64,000 nucleotides of DNA from Prorocentrum cordatum (GCA_963575745.1 CAUYUJ010013925.1:111501-175500); one strand, 5' to 3'. Positions 9,192 to 21,437 are shown, numbered from the stretch's first letter. The notes: generated by a model not told the origin, from the sequence alone. A program made the numbers and translations.

Positions 9192-10557
9192 ACGGTTCAC
9201 TGCCGGAGCCAGTTTTGTTCTCAAAATTTGAACATTCGTTAGAGCTCTAGTATTTTTTCCCGTGATATTCGATCTTATTCCCGCTCGCCATCTTGACCTC
9301 AGCTCGATCGGGTACCTTTTACTGCCAAAAAGCACACTGGCGGGATCAGCCGTTTCGAGTCATCTTGATACGCGTTGTCGGTATTTTGTACTCAAATCGA
9401 GCTGTAGGAGAACTACAGAGCTGGTAAGCACAGCTATCGCACTCAGAATCATCAGGCGCGTTCGCCTGTTCCAGTCAGAAGTCTGAACTCGGTCTATCAG
9501 CCGAGCTAGGTCCGCAAACCTATTCGTATTATTCGAGTCAACTTGATACGCGTGTTCGGTATTTTCTACTTAACTCGAGTTGTAGGGCAGCTACTGTGCT
9601 GGTGAGCACGCCTATCGCACTCAGAATGATCAGGCGCGTTCGCCTGTTGAGCCCATAGGTCTGAACTCAGTCTGCTAGCCGAGCTAGGTCCGCAAACCTA
9701 TTCGTATTATTGGAGTGAACTTGATACGCGTGGTGGGTATTTTCTTCTAAATTCGAGCTGCTGAACAGCTAGAGAGCTGGTTAGCACATTCATCGCATTC
9801 AGAATTATCAGGCGCGTTCGCCTCTTGAATCGATGGGTCTGAAATTGGTCTGCTAGCCGAGCCAGGTCCGCAAACCTATTCGTATTATCCGAGGCATCTT
9901 GACAGACGCTCTCGGTTTTCTCTACTTTACTCGAGCTGTAGGGCAGCTAGAGAGCCTATAGTCACAGAAATCGATTCAAAATTATCGGGCGCGTTTGTCT
10001 GTTGTATCGAGAGCTCTGAACTCGGTCTGTTGCTTGAGCTAGATTCGCGAAACTATTCGTATTGTCCGAATCATCGTGAAAAGTGCTCTCAATTTTCTGC
10101 ACTCAACTCGTGCTGGGGGAGGGCTACAGTGCTGCGGGTCATGGAAATCGATTAGCACACATCAGCGCGTTCGTTGGTCGATTCGAGAGCTCAGAACTTG
10201 GTCTGCTGCTCGAAACAGGTCTGCGAAACTATTCTATTATTCGAGTCATCCTGAGAGATGCTCTTGGTTTTCTGCACTTAACTCGGTCTGTAGAGGGGCT
10301 GCAGGGCTGGTAATCACATGCGTCGATTCGCAGACATCAGACGCGTCCGCCTGTCGCATTGAGAGGTCTGAACTCGGTCTGATACTCCAACTGGGTTGCG
10401 AAACCCATTTTTTTTTTTTTGTGTTAGAGTTATCTTGAGAGGTCTGAAATCGCTTGGGCTGAAAACTAGTCGTTCTCTGGATTTTTTCCACACTATATAC
10501 TGTCAGGAAGCTCTACGAGTCCCCCGGCGGTAACAAAGGTTGACGGTTTACCGCCGG
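9192..10557 (+). repeat. Satellite higher-order block 3 with foot hairpin
   Basis: It starts with the right half of the LINE-split hairpin, then the head (9240-9320) and six to seven ~170-180-bp monomers. It ends at the TAA-type hairpin 10524-10557. The monomer stem CAGGCGCGTTCGCCTG is at 9453-9468. Confidence 0.9.
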
Positions 10558-10559
10558 CG

Positions 10560-10915
10560 CCCAGTACTGGCTCTCCAGCCCCGGCATTACTCGTACGCTT
10601 ACAGCAATAACTTGCTACGGGAAGCTCTACGAGTTGCTCCTCTAGCTCACCGATGCGGCCAACTAGCTCCGCCCCGTGCCGGAATTCCTCTAGCTCATCG
10701 TTGCCGAAGAGTTCTACGAGGCACTAGCTCCGCCCCGCGCCGGAATTCCTCTAGCTCATCGATAACGAAAAGCTCGAAGAGGTATTTGCTGCATCCCGCG
10801 CCGGAATTCCTCCAGCTTATCAATTCCGAAGAGCTTTACGAGGTAACTCGTAGAGCTTCCCTTAGCAAGTTATTGCTGGAAGCTTAAGAGTAATTCCGGG
10901 GAGCTGGAGAGCTAG
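10560..10915. repeat. Cluster of fragments of TIR-element ends in both orientations
   Basis: This stretch holds several short copies of GGAATTCCTCTAGCTCATCG and GAAGCTCTACGAG with their inverted versions. It looks like nested or recombined ends of the 355-bp family. No ORF of note. Confidence 0.65.
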
Positions 10916-10919
10916 TTGG

Positions 10920-11935
10920 CAAGAAAAATCTCGACGGACCTTTTGGTGACTTTTGGTCGGTTGAACATTTTGTTCTCACAATTCAACCATTCGTTAGAGC
11001 TCTAGTTTTTTTTTCCCATGATATTCGATCTTATTCCCGCTCGCCATCTTGATCTCAGCTCGATCGGGTAACTTTAAAGGCCAAAAAGCAGGCAGGCGGG
11101 AACGGCCGTTTCGAGTCATCTTGATACGCGCTGTCGGTTTTCTCAAGATAACTCGAGCTTCAGGACACTACAGAGCTGGTCAGCACAGCTAATGCATTCA
11201 GAATGATCAGGCGCGTTCGCCTGTTGAATCCAGAGGTCTGAACTCGGTCTGCTAGCCGAGCTATGGTCGCAAACCTATTCGTATCATTCGAGTCATTGTA
11301 GCAGACGCTCTCGGTTTTTCGTACTTAACTCGATCTGTAGGGCAGCCACAGAGCTGATAATCACAGAAATCGATTGAGAATTATCAGGCGCGTTCGTCTG
11401 TTGAATCAAGAGCTCTGAACTCGGCCTGCTGCCCGAGCTAGGTTCGCGAACCTATTGGTATTGTTCGAGTCATCTTGAGAAGTGCTCTCGGTTTTCTGTA
11501 CTTAAATCGTGCTGGGGAAGGGCTACAGTGCTGCTGGTCACAGGAATCGATTTCGAGACATCAGGCGCGTCCGTTCGTCGAACCGAGAGCTCGTAACTCG
11601 GTCTACTGCTCGAACGAGATCCGCGCAAACTGTTGTATTATTCGAGTGATCCTGAGAGGTACTCTCGGTTTTCTGCACTTAACTCAGGCTGTATGGGGGG
11701 CTGCAGAGCTGGTAATCACAGGAATCGATCCGCAGAAATCAGACGCGTCCGCCTGTCGCATTCAGAGGTCTGAACTCGGTTTCATACTCGAGCTTGATTG
11801 GAAAACGGTTCGTTTGTTTTGTTAGAGTCATCTTGAGAGGTCTATAATCGCTTGGGCTGACAAACTAGTCGTTCTCTGAATTTTTTTCCATATTATATAT
11901 TGTCAGGAAGCTCTACGAGTCCCCCGGCGGTAAGA
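10920..11935 (+). repeat. Satellite higher-order block 4
   Basis: Head at 10985-11075, then five monomers. The foot hairpin is truncated (the right arm is missing after CCGGCGGTAAG), and palindromic units follow directly. Confidence 0.85.
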
Positions 11936-11939
11936 ACCG

Positions 11940-12960
11940 GCGCCCAGTAAGAGAACACACGCCGGAAAGCATTCCTGGCGGGCCCTCCCACGCTTTCGTG
12001 AAGCGCCTCTGGGCTCTGGACGCCCCCCTGCAGCGCCTCCGAAGCGCTGCCAGGAACGCCTCCACGCGTGCCTGCATGCGTGCATGCACGCGTGGGCGCT
12101 TCCCGGAAGCTCTCCCGGACCAGCTGCCGGCCCAGGCAAGGCGCTGCGAAAATCGTAGACTGGCGAAGATGGGCTGCTGGCAAGCGCCACCATCGTCCGG
12201 CTTCGAATCTAAAACCTTGTACCTCTCAGAGAGTCTCGGGAAAAACCCACCGAGAAGCTCTACCAGGTACTTGGTAGCGTACAAAACCCCGGAGAGCAAA
12301 GAGAACACACGCCGGAAAGCTCTCCTGGCGAGCCCTCTCACGCTCTCGTGAAGCGCTTCCAGGGCTCTGGGGGATTTCCCTGCAGCGCCTCTGAAGCGCT
12401 GCCAGGAACGCGCCCGCGCGTGCCTGCAGGCACGCGTGGGCGCTTGTCGGAAGCTCTCCCGGACCAGCTGTCGGCTCAGGCGAGGCGCTGCGAGAAACGT
12501 GGACCGGCGAAGATGGGCTGCCCGCGGGCACCACCAACGTCCGGCTTCAATACCTTGTAGAGCTCTTCGGTATCGATGAGCTAGAGGAATTCCGGCGCGG
12601 GGTACAGCAAGTTGTTCCCGGAGAGCTCTCTGAGACCTAGAGGGTTTTAGACTAGAAGCCGGGCGGTGGTGGCGCCCGCCAGCAGCCCATCTCTGCCGCT
12701 CCACGATCCTCGCAGCAACTCGCCCGACCCGGCAGAGCGTCCGGGAGAGCCTCCGGCAAGCGTCCACGCATGCCTGCATGCGTGCAGGCACGCGTGGAAG
12801 CGATCCTGGCAGCGCTTCAGAGACGCTGCTGGAGAGCCCCAAGAGCCCCAGCTGGGCTTCACGAGAGCTTCTGTTGGCGTGCCAGGAAGGCTTTCCGGTG
12901 TGTGTCCTCTTTGCTCTCTGTGCTCTCCCGGTTTTGGCCGCTGCTAGGTTGGCCAACCGG
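11940..12960. repeat. GC-rich palindromic units, cluster 1
   Basis: Two forward units (about 11945-12240 and 12300-12545) and one inverted unit (12650-12950). Shared parts are GAGAACACACGCCGGAAAGC, an AGCGCTTC..GAAGCGCT-type stem, a central ACGCGTGCCTGC / GCAGGCACGCGT palindrome, and a TCTAGTCTAAAACCCTC-like end. The open frames that cross them reflect GC content and are not treated as genes. Confidence 0.75.
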
Positions 12961-13273
12961 GCCCGGGCGGACAATATGATGGCCTGGGGTCGTTTTTTTC
13001 GAAAATGGCGGGAGATTTTGAAATTCGTTTTGTAAATTTGAATGTTCATTCTATGCAGTGAGTCATGGCGTTTTCGATGGTGCACATCTGAGGGTTCTAG
13101 CTGCAGTATTTCGATCAAAACACTACGGGGAACCAACATTGTGCACGACGAAAAAAATATTCCTCAATTTTTCAAGCTGGTATTGAGCAGCGTTTTCTGC
13201 TCTCGAAACCGAATTCGCCTATTCGGAGCTCTACGAGAGTCCGGCGGTAACCTGGTTGACGATTTACCGCCGG
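12960..13273 (+). repeat. TIR-family-like interior with foot hairpin
   Basis: An AT-richer stretch similar to the interior of the 355-bp family, ending in GGAGCTCTACGAG and a hairpin at 13241-13273. No gene seen. Confidence 0.55.
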
Positions 13274-13279
13274 CTCCAT

Positions 13280-14275
13280 TTTAAACCTTTCAGCTCTAGG
13301 AGAGCTTTCCGGGAAAAACCCGAAGAGCAAGGAACACACGCGCCCGAAATCCTTCCTGGCGTGCCCTCGGAAGCTCTCGTGAAGCGCTTGTCGGGCCCTG
13401 GGGCCGCCCCTGGAGCGCTTCTAAAGCGCTGCCGGAAACGCCTCTCAGAGAGCATTCCGGGAACTCGGTAGCCGCCCAAACCCCGAGAGCGAAGAGAACA
13501 CACACCGAAAAGCTGTCCTGACTTTCTCGTGTTGCGCTTCTCGAGCTGCGGGAAGCTTCTCTGCAGCGCTTCCGATGTGCTGCCGGGAACGCTTCCACGT
13601 GTGCAGACACGCGTAGACGCTTGCCGAAAGCTCTCTCGGACCCGCTGCGAGCGGCGGAGTTGGGTTGCTGGTGGGCACGAGCACTCTGCGGCGTCTAATC
13701 TAAAACCCTCGAGTTCTCGAAGAACTCTCCGGTATCTGGACACACCGCACAAACGCGCCTGATGATTCCCGGAGAGCTCGCTGAGAGCTCTAGGGTTTAA
13801 GAATAGAAGCCGGACGGTGGTGGTGCTCGCCAGAAGCTCCTCCGCGGCGCTCCAGAATCCCCGCAGCAGTTCGTTCGACCCGGCAACGTATCCGGGAGAG
13901 CTTCCGGCAAGCTTTCGCGCGTGCCTGCAAGCGTGCAGGCACGCATGGGGTCGTTTCTGGCAGCAGTTCCCGGAGAGCTCGCTGAGAGCTAAAGGGTTTA
14001 AGATTAGAAGCCGGACGGTGGTGGTGCCCGCCAGGAGCTCCTCCACGGCGGTCCACGTTCCTCGCAGCGCCTCCGGTGAACCGGAAACGTGTCCGGGAGA
14101 GCTTCCGGCAATCTTCCACGCGTGCCTGCGCACGTGCAGGCACGCATGGAGACGTTTCTGCCAGCGCTTCGGCAGGGCTGCAGAGAGCTTCCCGGAGCCC
14201 ACGAGAAAAGATTTCCCGTCCCGAAAGGCTCTCTTCGCTCTCCGGGTTTTGGATGCTACCAAGTGACTCGTAGAG
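13280..14275. repeat. GC-rich palindromic units, cluster 2
   Basis: Four units of the same family as 11940-12960. The first two are forward and the next two inverted (from about 13790), so the cluster is head-to-head. Each carries a palindromic GCCTGC/GCAGGC core. Confidence 0.75.
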
Positions 14276-14299
14276 CTTCCCTGAGAGCGGAGCGGCGAA

Positions 14300-15370
14300 G
14301 CTTAAGAGTAATTCGAAAACGCTGGCAGGCTAGTTGGCTCGAAAAAAAAGAACTGAACTTTTCACAACTTTTGCTCGGTTGAAAATTATGTTCTCGAAAT
14401 TCAACAATTCGTTTGAGCTCTAGTATTTTTTCCCGTGATATTCGATCTTATTCCCGCTCGCCATCTTGATCTCAGCTCGATCGGGTAAATATTACTATCG
14501 AAAAGCACTGTGGCGGGATCGGCCGTTTCGAGTTATCTTGATACGCGTTATCGGTATTTTGTACTTATCTCGAGCTGTAGGGCAGCTACAGAGCTGGTAA
14601 GCACACCTATCGCATTCAGAATGATCAGGCGCGTTCGCCTGTTGAATCTAGAGGTCTGAATTCGGTCTGCTAGCCGAGCTAGGTCCGCAAACCTATTCGT
14701 ATTATTCGAGTCATCTTGACAGACGCTCTCGGTTTTCTGTACTTGACGCGAGCTGTAGGGCAGCTACAGAGCTCATAAGCACAGAAATCGATCGGGAATC
14801 ATCAGACGCGTTCGTCTGTTCATTCGAGAGCTCTAAAATCGGCCTGCTGCTCGGGCTAGATTCGCAAAACTATTCGTATTGTCCGAATCATCTAGAGAAG
14901 TGCTTTAATTTTCTGCACTCAACTCGTGCTGGGGGAGGGCTACAGTGCTGCGGGGTCATACAAATCGATTTGCACAGATCAGGCGCGTCCGTCGGTCGAT
15001 TCTAGAGCTCGGAACTCGGTCTGCTGCTCGATTTAGATCCGCGAAACTATTGTATTATTCGAGTCATCCTGAGAGATGTTGTCAGTTTTCTGCACTTAAC
15101 TCGGTCTTCAGCGGGGCTGCAGGGCTGTTAATCACATGGGTCGATTTGCAGACATCAGACGCGTCCGCCCAGTGCATTCAGAGGTCTGAATTCGGTTTGA
15201 TACTCGAACTTGATTGCGAAACTATTTGTTTTTTCTTAGAGTCATCTTGAGAGTCTGAAATCGCTTGGGCTGAAAAACTAGTCGTTCTCTGGAGTTTTTT
15301 CCACACTATATGCTGTCAGGAAGCTCTACGAGTCCCCCGGCGGTAACAAAGGTTGACGGTTTACCGCCGG
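14300..15370 (+). repeat. Satellite higher-order block 5
   Basis: Head at 14390-14490 and about five monomers. The monomer stem appears as CAGGCGCGTTCGCCTG at 14626-14641 and as CAGACGCGTTCGTCTG at 14803-14818. The foot hairpin is 15337-15370. Confidence 0.9.
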
Positions 15371-15379
15371 CGCCCAGTA

Positions 15380-15733
15380 CCTCGTAGAGCTCTTCGGCAT
15401 CGATGAGCTAGAGGAATTCCGGCGCGGGGTGGAGCTAGTTGGCCGACCCGGCCAGAAAGGACAACGTGATAACTTTTGGGTGGTTTTGCTAAGATTGGAA
15501 AGATATTTGACAATTCATTTTGAGAAAGCAGATTTTTACTTCGAGGATTGACATGTAAACTTTGTTCTCTGAGCAGCTGAGCCCTCTAGGGCCATTTTCT
15601 GTACCAGTTCACTTGGAGGAACCGACTTCATGTTGACTCCGAAAAATATCAACTTGAAGGTTTTGTAGAAAATCTCCCAGAAGCTCTTGCTTTGATTCTG
15701 AGCTTTCTCACAGATGCAAGGAGCTCTACGAGG
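15380..15733 (+). mobile_element. 355-bp TIR element, copy 3
   Basis: Intact CCTCGTAGAGCTC / GAGCTCTACGAGG ends. The TGA-type hairpin at 15737-15769 follows. Confidence 0.8.
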
Positions 15734-15774
15734 TTCCCGGCGGTGACCAGGTTGACGGTTCACCGCCGGCGCCA

Positions 15775-16012
15775 GTTGCGCCGCGCTCCAGGGAAGCTCG
15801 CAAGGCTCTCCAGAAAAGATTTTCCGTCCCAGAGATTCTCTTCGCTTTCCGGGTTTTTCCCGGATAGCTCCTTGAGAGCAGAGGGTTTCAGATAAGCAGC
15901 CGGAGGTGGGTGGTGAGGGAGACACGCCCACCTCCGCCGGTCCACGATCCCCGGAGCAACTCGCCGGAGTTCGCAGCGTGTCCGGGAGCGTGGCTTCCTA
16001 GCTTTTCCCAAT
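15775..16012. repeat. Single inverted GC-rich palindromic unit
   Basis: The stretch after hairpin 15737-15769 contains the end of the GC-rich family, including AGCCGGAGGTGGGTGGTG. No gene seen. Confidence 0.55.
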
Positions 16013-16013
16013 A

Positions 16014-16369
16014 CCTCGTAGAGCTCTTCGGCATCGATGAGCTAGAGGAATTCCGGCGCTGTGTGGAGCTAGTTGGTCCACCCGGCCGAGGCGAACAATG
16101 TGGCAACTTTTGGGTGGTTTTGCGAATATTTGAAAGATATTTGACCATTTATTTTGAGAAACCAGATTTTTCGCACCTGTAGTGGGGTATGGCGCGTCCG
16201 CCAGTAAAATTTTCAGGCTGATAGGTGCAGTATTACTATCAAAACACTTGGAGGAACCGAGGTTGTATAAAAGCAGAAAAACGTGATTTTTCAAGTTTTT
16301 CGTTTCTCGCCTCAGAAGCTTTCTCCATGTGTTCCGACGATCGCTGTGCAAGAAAAGAGCTCTACGAGG
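16014..16369 (+). mobile_element. 355-bp TIR element, copy 4
   Basis: Both terminal repeats are present. It is followed by a hairpin at 16373-16405 whose right arm is diverged. Confidence 0.75.
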
Positions 16370-16405
16370 GTCCCGGCGGTGACCAGGTTGACGGTTTGCC
16401 GCCGG

Positions 16406-16740
16406 TTCCAGTACGCGTGGCTCCAGGGTGCGCAAAGCGCTTCGGCAGAGCTTCGGAAGAGCTTCGGCAGTTCTTCCAGGCTCCTAGGCAGATTTTCCTT
16501 GTGCGCTTTGCAGGGCCCCACGCATCGCAAACGGCGCCCCTGTAAGCGTCTCCTGCGAAGTTTCCAGCGTCCCGCGCATCGTTTCAAGCGGCACGGCAGA
16601 GGTCCCCGTGCGGCGTTTTGGAGCGCTTCGCGCTCCGCGCCTGGCTTCGCTATCCGGGTTTTGGACGCTTACAATAGACGCTATCAAGTAACTCGTAGAG
16701 CTTCCCTTAGCAAGTTATTGCTGGAAGCTTAAGAGTAATT
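16406..16740. repeat. GC-rich unit and fragments of TIR-element ends
   Basis: A diverged palindromic unit, then GTAACTCGTAGAGCTTCCCTTAG-like fragments near 16690-16740. No gene seen. Confidence 0.5.
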
Positions 16741-17795
16741 CCGGGGCTGGAGAGCTAGTTGGCAAGAAAAATCTCGACGGACATTTGGGTGACTTTTGGT
16801 CGGTTGAAAATTTTATTCTCGAAATTCAACAATTCGTTAGAGCTCTAGTATTTTTTCCCATGCTATTTGATCTTATTCCCGCTCGCCATCTCGATCTCAG
16901 CTCGATCGGGTAACTTTGAAGGCCAATCAGCAGGCAGGCGGGAACGGCCGTTTCGAGTCATCTTGACACGCGCTGTCGGTTTTCTAAAGATAACTCGAGC
17001 TTCAGGACAAGTACAGAGCTGGTCAGCACAGCTAATGCTTTCAGAATGATCATGCGCGTTCGCCTGTTGAATCCAGAGGTCTGAACTTGGTCTGCTAGCC
17101 GAGCTAGGGTCGCAAACCTATTCGTATTATTCGAGTCATTGTAGCAGACACTCTCGGTTTTTTTTTGTAGTTAACTCGATCTGTAGGGCAGCCACAGAGC
17201 TGATAATCACAGAAATCGATTGAGAATCATCAGACGCGTTCGTCTGTTGAATCAAGAGCTCTGAACTCGGCCTGCTCCCCGAGCTAGGTTCGCGAACCTA
17301 TTGGTATTGTTCGAGTCATCTTGAGAAGTGCTCTCGGTTTTCGGTGCTTAAATCGTGCTGGGGGAGAGCTACAGTGCTGCTGGTCACAGGAATAGATTTC
17401 GAGACATCAGGCGCGTCCGTTCGTCGAACCAAGAGCTCGGAACTTGGTCTGCTGCTCGAACGAGATCCGCGAAACTGTTGTATTATTCGAGTCATCCTGA
17501 GAGGTACTTTCGGTTTTCTGCACTTAACTCAGGCTGTATGGGGGGCTGCAGAGCTGATAATCACAGGAATCGATCCGCAGACATCAGACGCTGTCGCATT
17601 CAGAGGTCTGAACTCGGTTTCATACTCGAGCTCGATTGGAAAACGGTTTGTTTGTTTTGTTAGAGTCATCTTGAGAGGTCTATAATCGCTTGGGATGAAA
17701 AACTAGTCGTTCTCTAAATTCTTCACCACATTATATATTGTCAGGAAGCTCTACGAGTCCCCCGGCGGTAAGAAAGGTTGACGGTCCACCGCCGG
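16740..17795 (+). repeat. Satellite higher-order block 6
   Basis: Head at 16830-16920, about five monomers, and a foot hairpin beginning at 17762. It is closely similar to block 4 (10920-11935) monomer by monomer, which suggests that whole blocks were duplicated. The stem CAGACGCGTTCGTCTG is at 17231-17246. Confidence 0.88.
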
Positions 17796-17799
17796 CGCC

Positions 17800-18400
17800 C
17801 AGTTCGAAATCAGTTTCTCGAAGTATCTGCTCTGTAGCTGTCCCATAGCTCGATATTGGTAGCGTTCTGAACCCAGAGAGCGGAGAGAACACACACAGAG
17901 AGCTGTCTTGGCGACCCCACGGACGCTCGAGGGCTCTCGCAGGCTTCCGAAGCGCTGCCAGGATCGCTTCCACGACGCGTGCAGGCACGCGTGAACGCTT
18001 GCCGGAAGCTTCCCCGGACCTGCTGCCGGGTCCGGCAATCCTCGACCTCTCAATACAACAGACGAATGCATCTGATGCAGTTTCTGTGCATATCAGCTTT
18101 GTTCCCGGAGATCTCTCTGAGAGCCGGAGGGTGTAAGATTAGAAACCGGACGGTGATGTGCCTGCCAGCAGCTCCTTCACGGCGCTCCACGTTCCCCGCA
18201 GAAAGTTGCCCGTGCCGGTAGCGGATTCGGAGCCGCTGTCCACGTGCGCCTGCACACGTGCATGGAAGCGCTCCTGCAGCCTTCCAGAAGCGCTGCAGGG
18301 AGCTCAAGAGCTCCCCTCCCTGACGGTCTCTTCGCTCTTCGGGTTTTCGACGCTACCCAGTAGCTCTCCTACAGCCCAAATTCAATGACTCGTAGAGCTT
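17800..18400. repeat. GC-rich palindromic units, cluster 3
   Basis: Two units, one forward and one inverted, around ACGCGTGCAGGCACGCGTG (17958-17990) and a second arm pair near 18240. No gene seen. Confidence 0.6.
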
Positions 18401-18502
18401 CCCAAGCTAGTAGCGCTTAAGGGTAATTTCGACGCGCTGGCGGGCTAGTTGGCTCGGAAAATCTCGACAGAACTTTTTGTGACTTTTGCTCAGTTGGAAA
18501 TA

Positions 18503-18859
18503 CCTCGTAGAGCTCTTGGGCATGATGAGCTAGAGAAATTCCGGCGCGGGCTGGAGCTAGTTGCCCGACCCGGCCGGGGCGGACAATGTGACAACTTGTG
18601 GGTGGAATTGCGAATAGTTCAAGGATATTTGACTATCTAGTTTGAGAAAGCAGATTCTTTGCACCGGTGGACGACTATGAGGGCCTGTGTGTGCATCTTA
18701 AGATGAGCTCTCTAGGTGCACTTTTAAAATCAATCACTTGGCGAAATCAACTTTATGTCGACCTGAAAAAAATGATGTTCTCTCTTTTTCGAGAAACGCT
18801 TCCAGCAGCCCTCTCTTCTGATGTTGAGCACTCTTACGCATGCAAGGAGCTCTACGAGG
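18503..18859 (+). mobile_element. 355-bp TIR element, copy 5
   Basis: Both ends are present; the hairpin at 18863-18895 follows, with one stem mismatch. Confidence 0.75.
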
Positions 18860-18899
18860 TTTCCGACGGTGACCAGGTTGACGGTTCACCGCCGGCGCC

Positions 18900-19852
18900 A
18901 GTCAGACACGCTGGAGAGCTAGTTGGTAAGAAAAATCTCGACAGAACTTTTGATGACTTTTGGTTGGTGAAAATTATGTTCTCAAAATTTGAACATTCGT
19001 TTGAGCTCTACTATTTTTTCCGTGATATTCGATCTCATTCCCGCTCGCCATCTTAATAGCAGCTCGGTCGGGTGAATATTACTATCGAAAAGCACTGTTG
19101 CGGGATCGAAGTCATCTAGACACGCGATGAGGGTTTTCTGAACATAACTCGATCTTTTGGACAGCTACAGAGCTGATAAGCACAGCTAATCGATTCAGAA
19201 TAATGAGGCGCGTTCGCCTGTTGAATCGAGAGGTCTGAACTCGGTCTGCTATCGGTTTTCTGTACTTAACTCGAGCTATAGGACAGCTACAGAGCTGATG
19301 CTTACAGAAACTGATTGGGAATCATCAGTCGCATTTGGCTGTTGACTCCAGAGCTCTGAACTTGGTTTGCTGCCCGATCTAGAATCGCGGAACTATTCGT
19401 ATTGTTCGAGTCATCTTGAGAAGTGCACTCGGTTTTCTGCACTCAATCAACTCGGGCTGAGGGGGGCTACAGTGCTGGTGGTCACAAGAATCGATTTGAA
19501 GACACCAGGCGCGTCCGCCTGTCGAATCCAGAGCTCGGAACTCGGTCTGCTGCCCGAACTAGGTCCGCAAAACTAGTCTATTGCTCGAGTCGTCCAGTCA
19601 TCCTGAGAGGTGCTGTCGGTTTCCTGCACTTAACTCGGGCTGGGTGGTAATCACAGGAGTCGATTCGCACTACAGAGCTCGTAAAGAAGACAATCCAGAA
19701 GCATCGGGGGCGTTCGGCTGTTGCATCGAGAGGTTCGAAATTTCTTGGGCTGGAAAACTATTCGTTCTCTGCAATTTTTGTTCCACATTATATATTCTCA
19801 GGAAGCTCTACGAGTCCCCCGGCGGTAACAAAGGTTGACGGTTCACCGCCGG
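18900..19852 (+). repeat. Satellite higher-order block 7
   Basis: Head near 18990-19075 and four to five monomers. The foot hairpin is at 19819-19852, where the right arm is of the other type and leaves mismatches. Confidence 0.85.
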
Positions 19853-19995
19853 CGCCCAGTTCTTGCTGGAAGCTTAGAAGTAATTCCGGGGCGCTGGAGA
19901 GCTAGTTCGCAAGAAAAATCTCGACGGACCTTTTGGTGACTTTTGCTCGGTCGAGAATTATGTTCTCAAAATTTGAACATTCGTTAGCTCTAGTA

Positions 19996-20346
19996 CCTCG
20001 TCGAGCTCTTCGGCAACGATAAGCTAGAGGAATTCCGGCGCGGGGTGGAGCGAGTTGGTCGACCCGACCAGAAAGGACAAAATGCAACTTTCAGGTGTTT
20101 TTGCGAATATTTGAAATATATTTGACCATTTGTTTTGAGAAAGCAGATTTTTACGCCAAGCATTCGGATATAAACTTCGTTCCCTGAGCAGCTCAGCTCT
20201 CTAGAGTGAGTTGTAGTATTAGTTGATTTCCGGGAACCGACTTCATCTTCACTCCGAACATCTCAATCTGACGTTTTTCTAGAAAAGCTGCAAGAAGCTC
20301 TCCGCTTCGATCCTGCTTTCTTACGGGTGCAAGGAGCTCTGCGAGG
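19996..20346 (+). mobile_element. 355-bp TIR element, copy 6
   Basis: The left end is CCTCGTCGAGCTC and the right end GAGCTCTGCGAGG, each with one change. It runs directly into satellite monomers instead of a hairpin, so a recombination joined them. Confidence 0.7.
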
Positions 20347-20729
20347 TTTCGAGGGGGAGCTGCAGGGCTGGTAATCACAGGAATCGATTCAGAGACATCA
20401 GACGCGTCCGCTTGTCGCATGCAGATGTCTGAACTCGGTCTGATACTCGAGGCTTGCGAAACTATTCGTATTGTTCGAGTCATCTTGAGAGGTGCTGTCG
20501 ATTTACGCACGTGACTCGTACAGAGCTACAGAGCTCTGTGCGAGAGCTACAGAGCTCGTACAGAAGAGAATCCAGAAGCATCGGGGGCGTTCGGCTGTTG
20601 CATCCGAGAGGTCTGAAATTGCTTGAGCTGAACACAATTTTTTTCTGTCTAATTTTTCCCGACATTATATGTTGTCAGGAAGCTCTACGAGTCCCCTGGC
20701 GGTAAGAAAGGTTGACGGTTTACCGCCGG
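20347..20729 (+). repeat. Satellite block 8, short
   Basis: The last two monomers and the foot only. The hairpin is at 20696-20729 with one change in its left arm. Confidence 0.8.
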
Positions 20730-21435
20730 CGCTCAGTGTGCCGTCAAGCGTGCAGCGTTTCCCCAGGCGTGCAGGCACGCGTGAAAGCGTCGCTGTCAGC
20801 GATTCAGGAGCGATTCGCAGGCGCTTCCCTGTGACCCTCGAGCTCCGCTTCGCGCGAATTCCAATGCCTTTGCGCACGTCCAAGGCATCTGGTCGCACCC
20901 CACGCGCACACAACGTGTGCAAGTAGTCTGCGAGCGCGGAGACGCGCGGCGCCGGAATCACGGCCCGGGGTGACGCTTGCGCGACGAGACCCGTGCGCGC
21001 GCGTCTCTCGCTTGGCTATCCGGGTTTTGGACAACAGCAGTTAGAAGCCGGACGGTGGTGGTGCCCGCCAGGAGCTCCAGCTCTACGAGCCTCGCAGCGG
21101 CTCGCTCGACTCGGCAGCTGGTCCGGGAGCGCGTCGGGCAAGCGTCCAGGCGTGCGTGCACGCGTGCAGGCACGCCTGGAAGCGTCCTGGCAACGCTCCA
21201 GAAGCGCTGCAGGGTACTCCCCCTGGCTGGCTCCCAGTGGGTTATACCGCGTCTGCCAGTAAAATAACTCGTAGAGCTTCCCTTAGCGAGCTGCTGGAAG
21301 CTTAAGAGTAATTCCGGCGCGTTGGAGAGCTAGTTGGCAAGAAAAATCTCGACAGACCTTTTGCTGACTTTTGGTTGGTTGAAAATAACTTGTAGAGCTT
21401 CCCTTAGCAAGTTATTGCTGGAAGCTTAAGAGTAC
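20730..21435. repeat. GC-rich units and TIR-end fragments
   Basis: A GC-rich part (20730-21235) holds several GCGTGCAGGCACGCGTG-type arms. The rest is GAAGCTTAAGAGTAATTCC fragments. No gene seen. Confidence 0.55.
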
Positions 21436-21437
21436 TA

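Noticed and set aside
11913-14262. Several frames of 100-400 codons in GC-rich palindromic units
   Set aside because: Frames change between copies of the same repeat and depend on GC content; no conserved protein.
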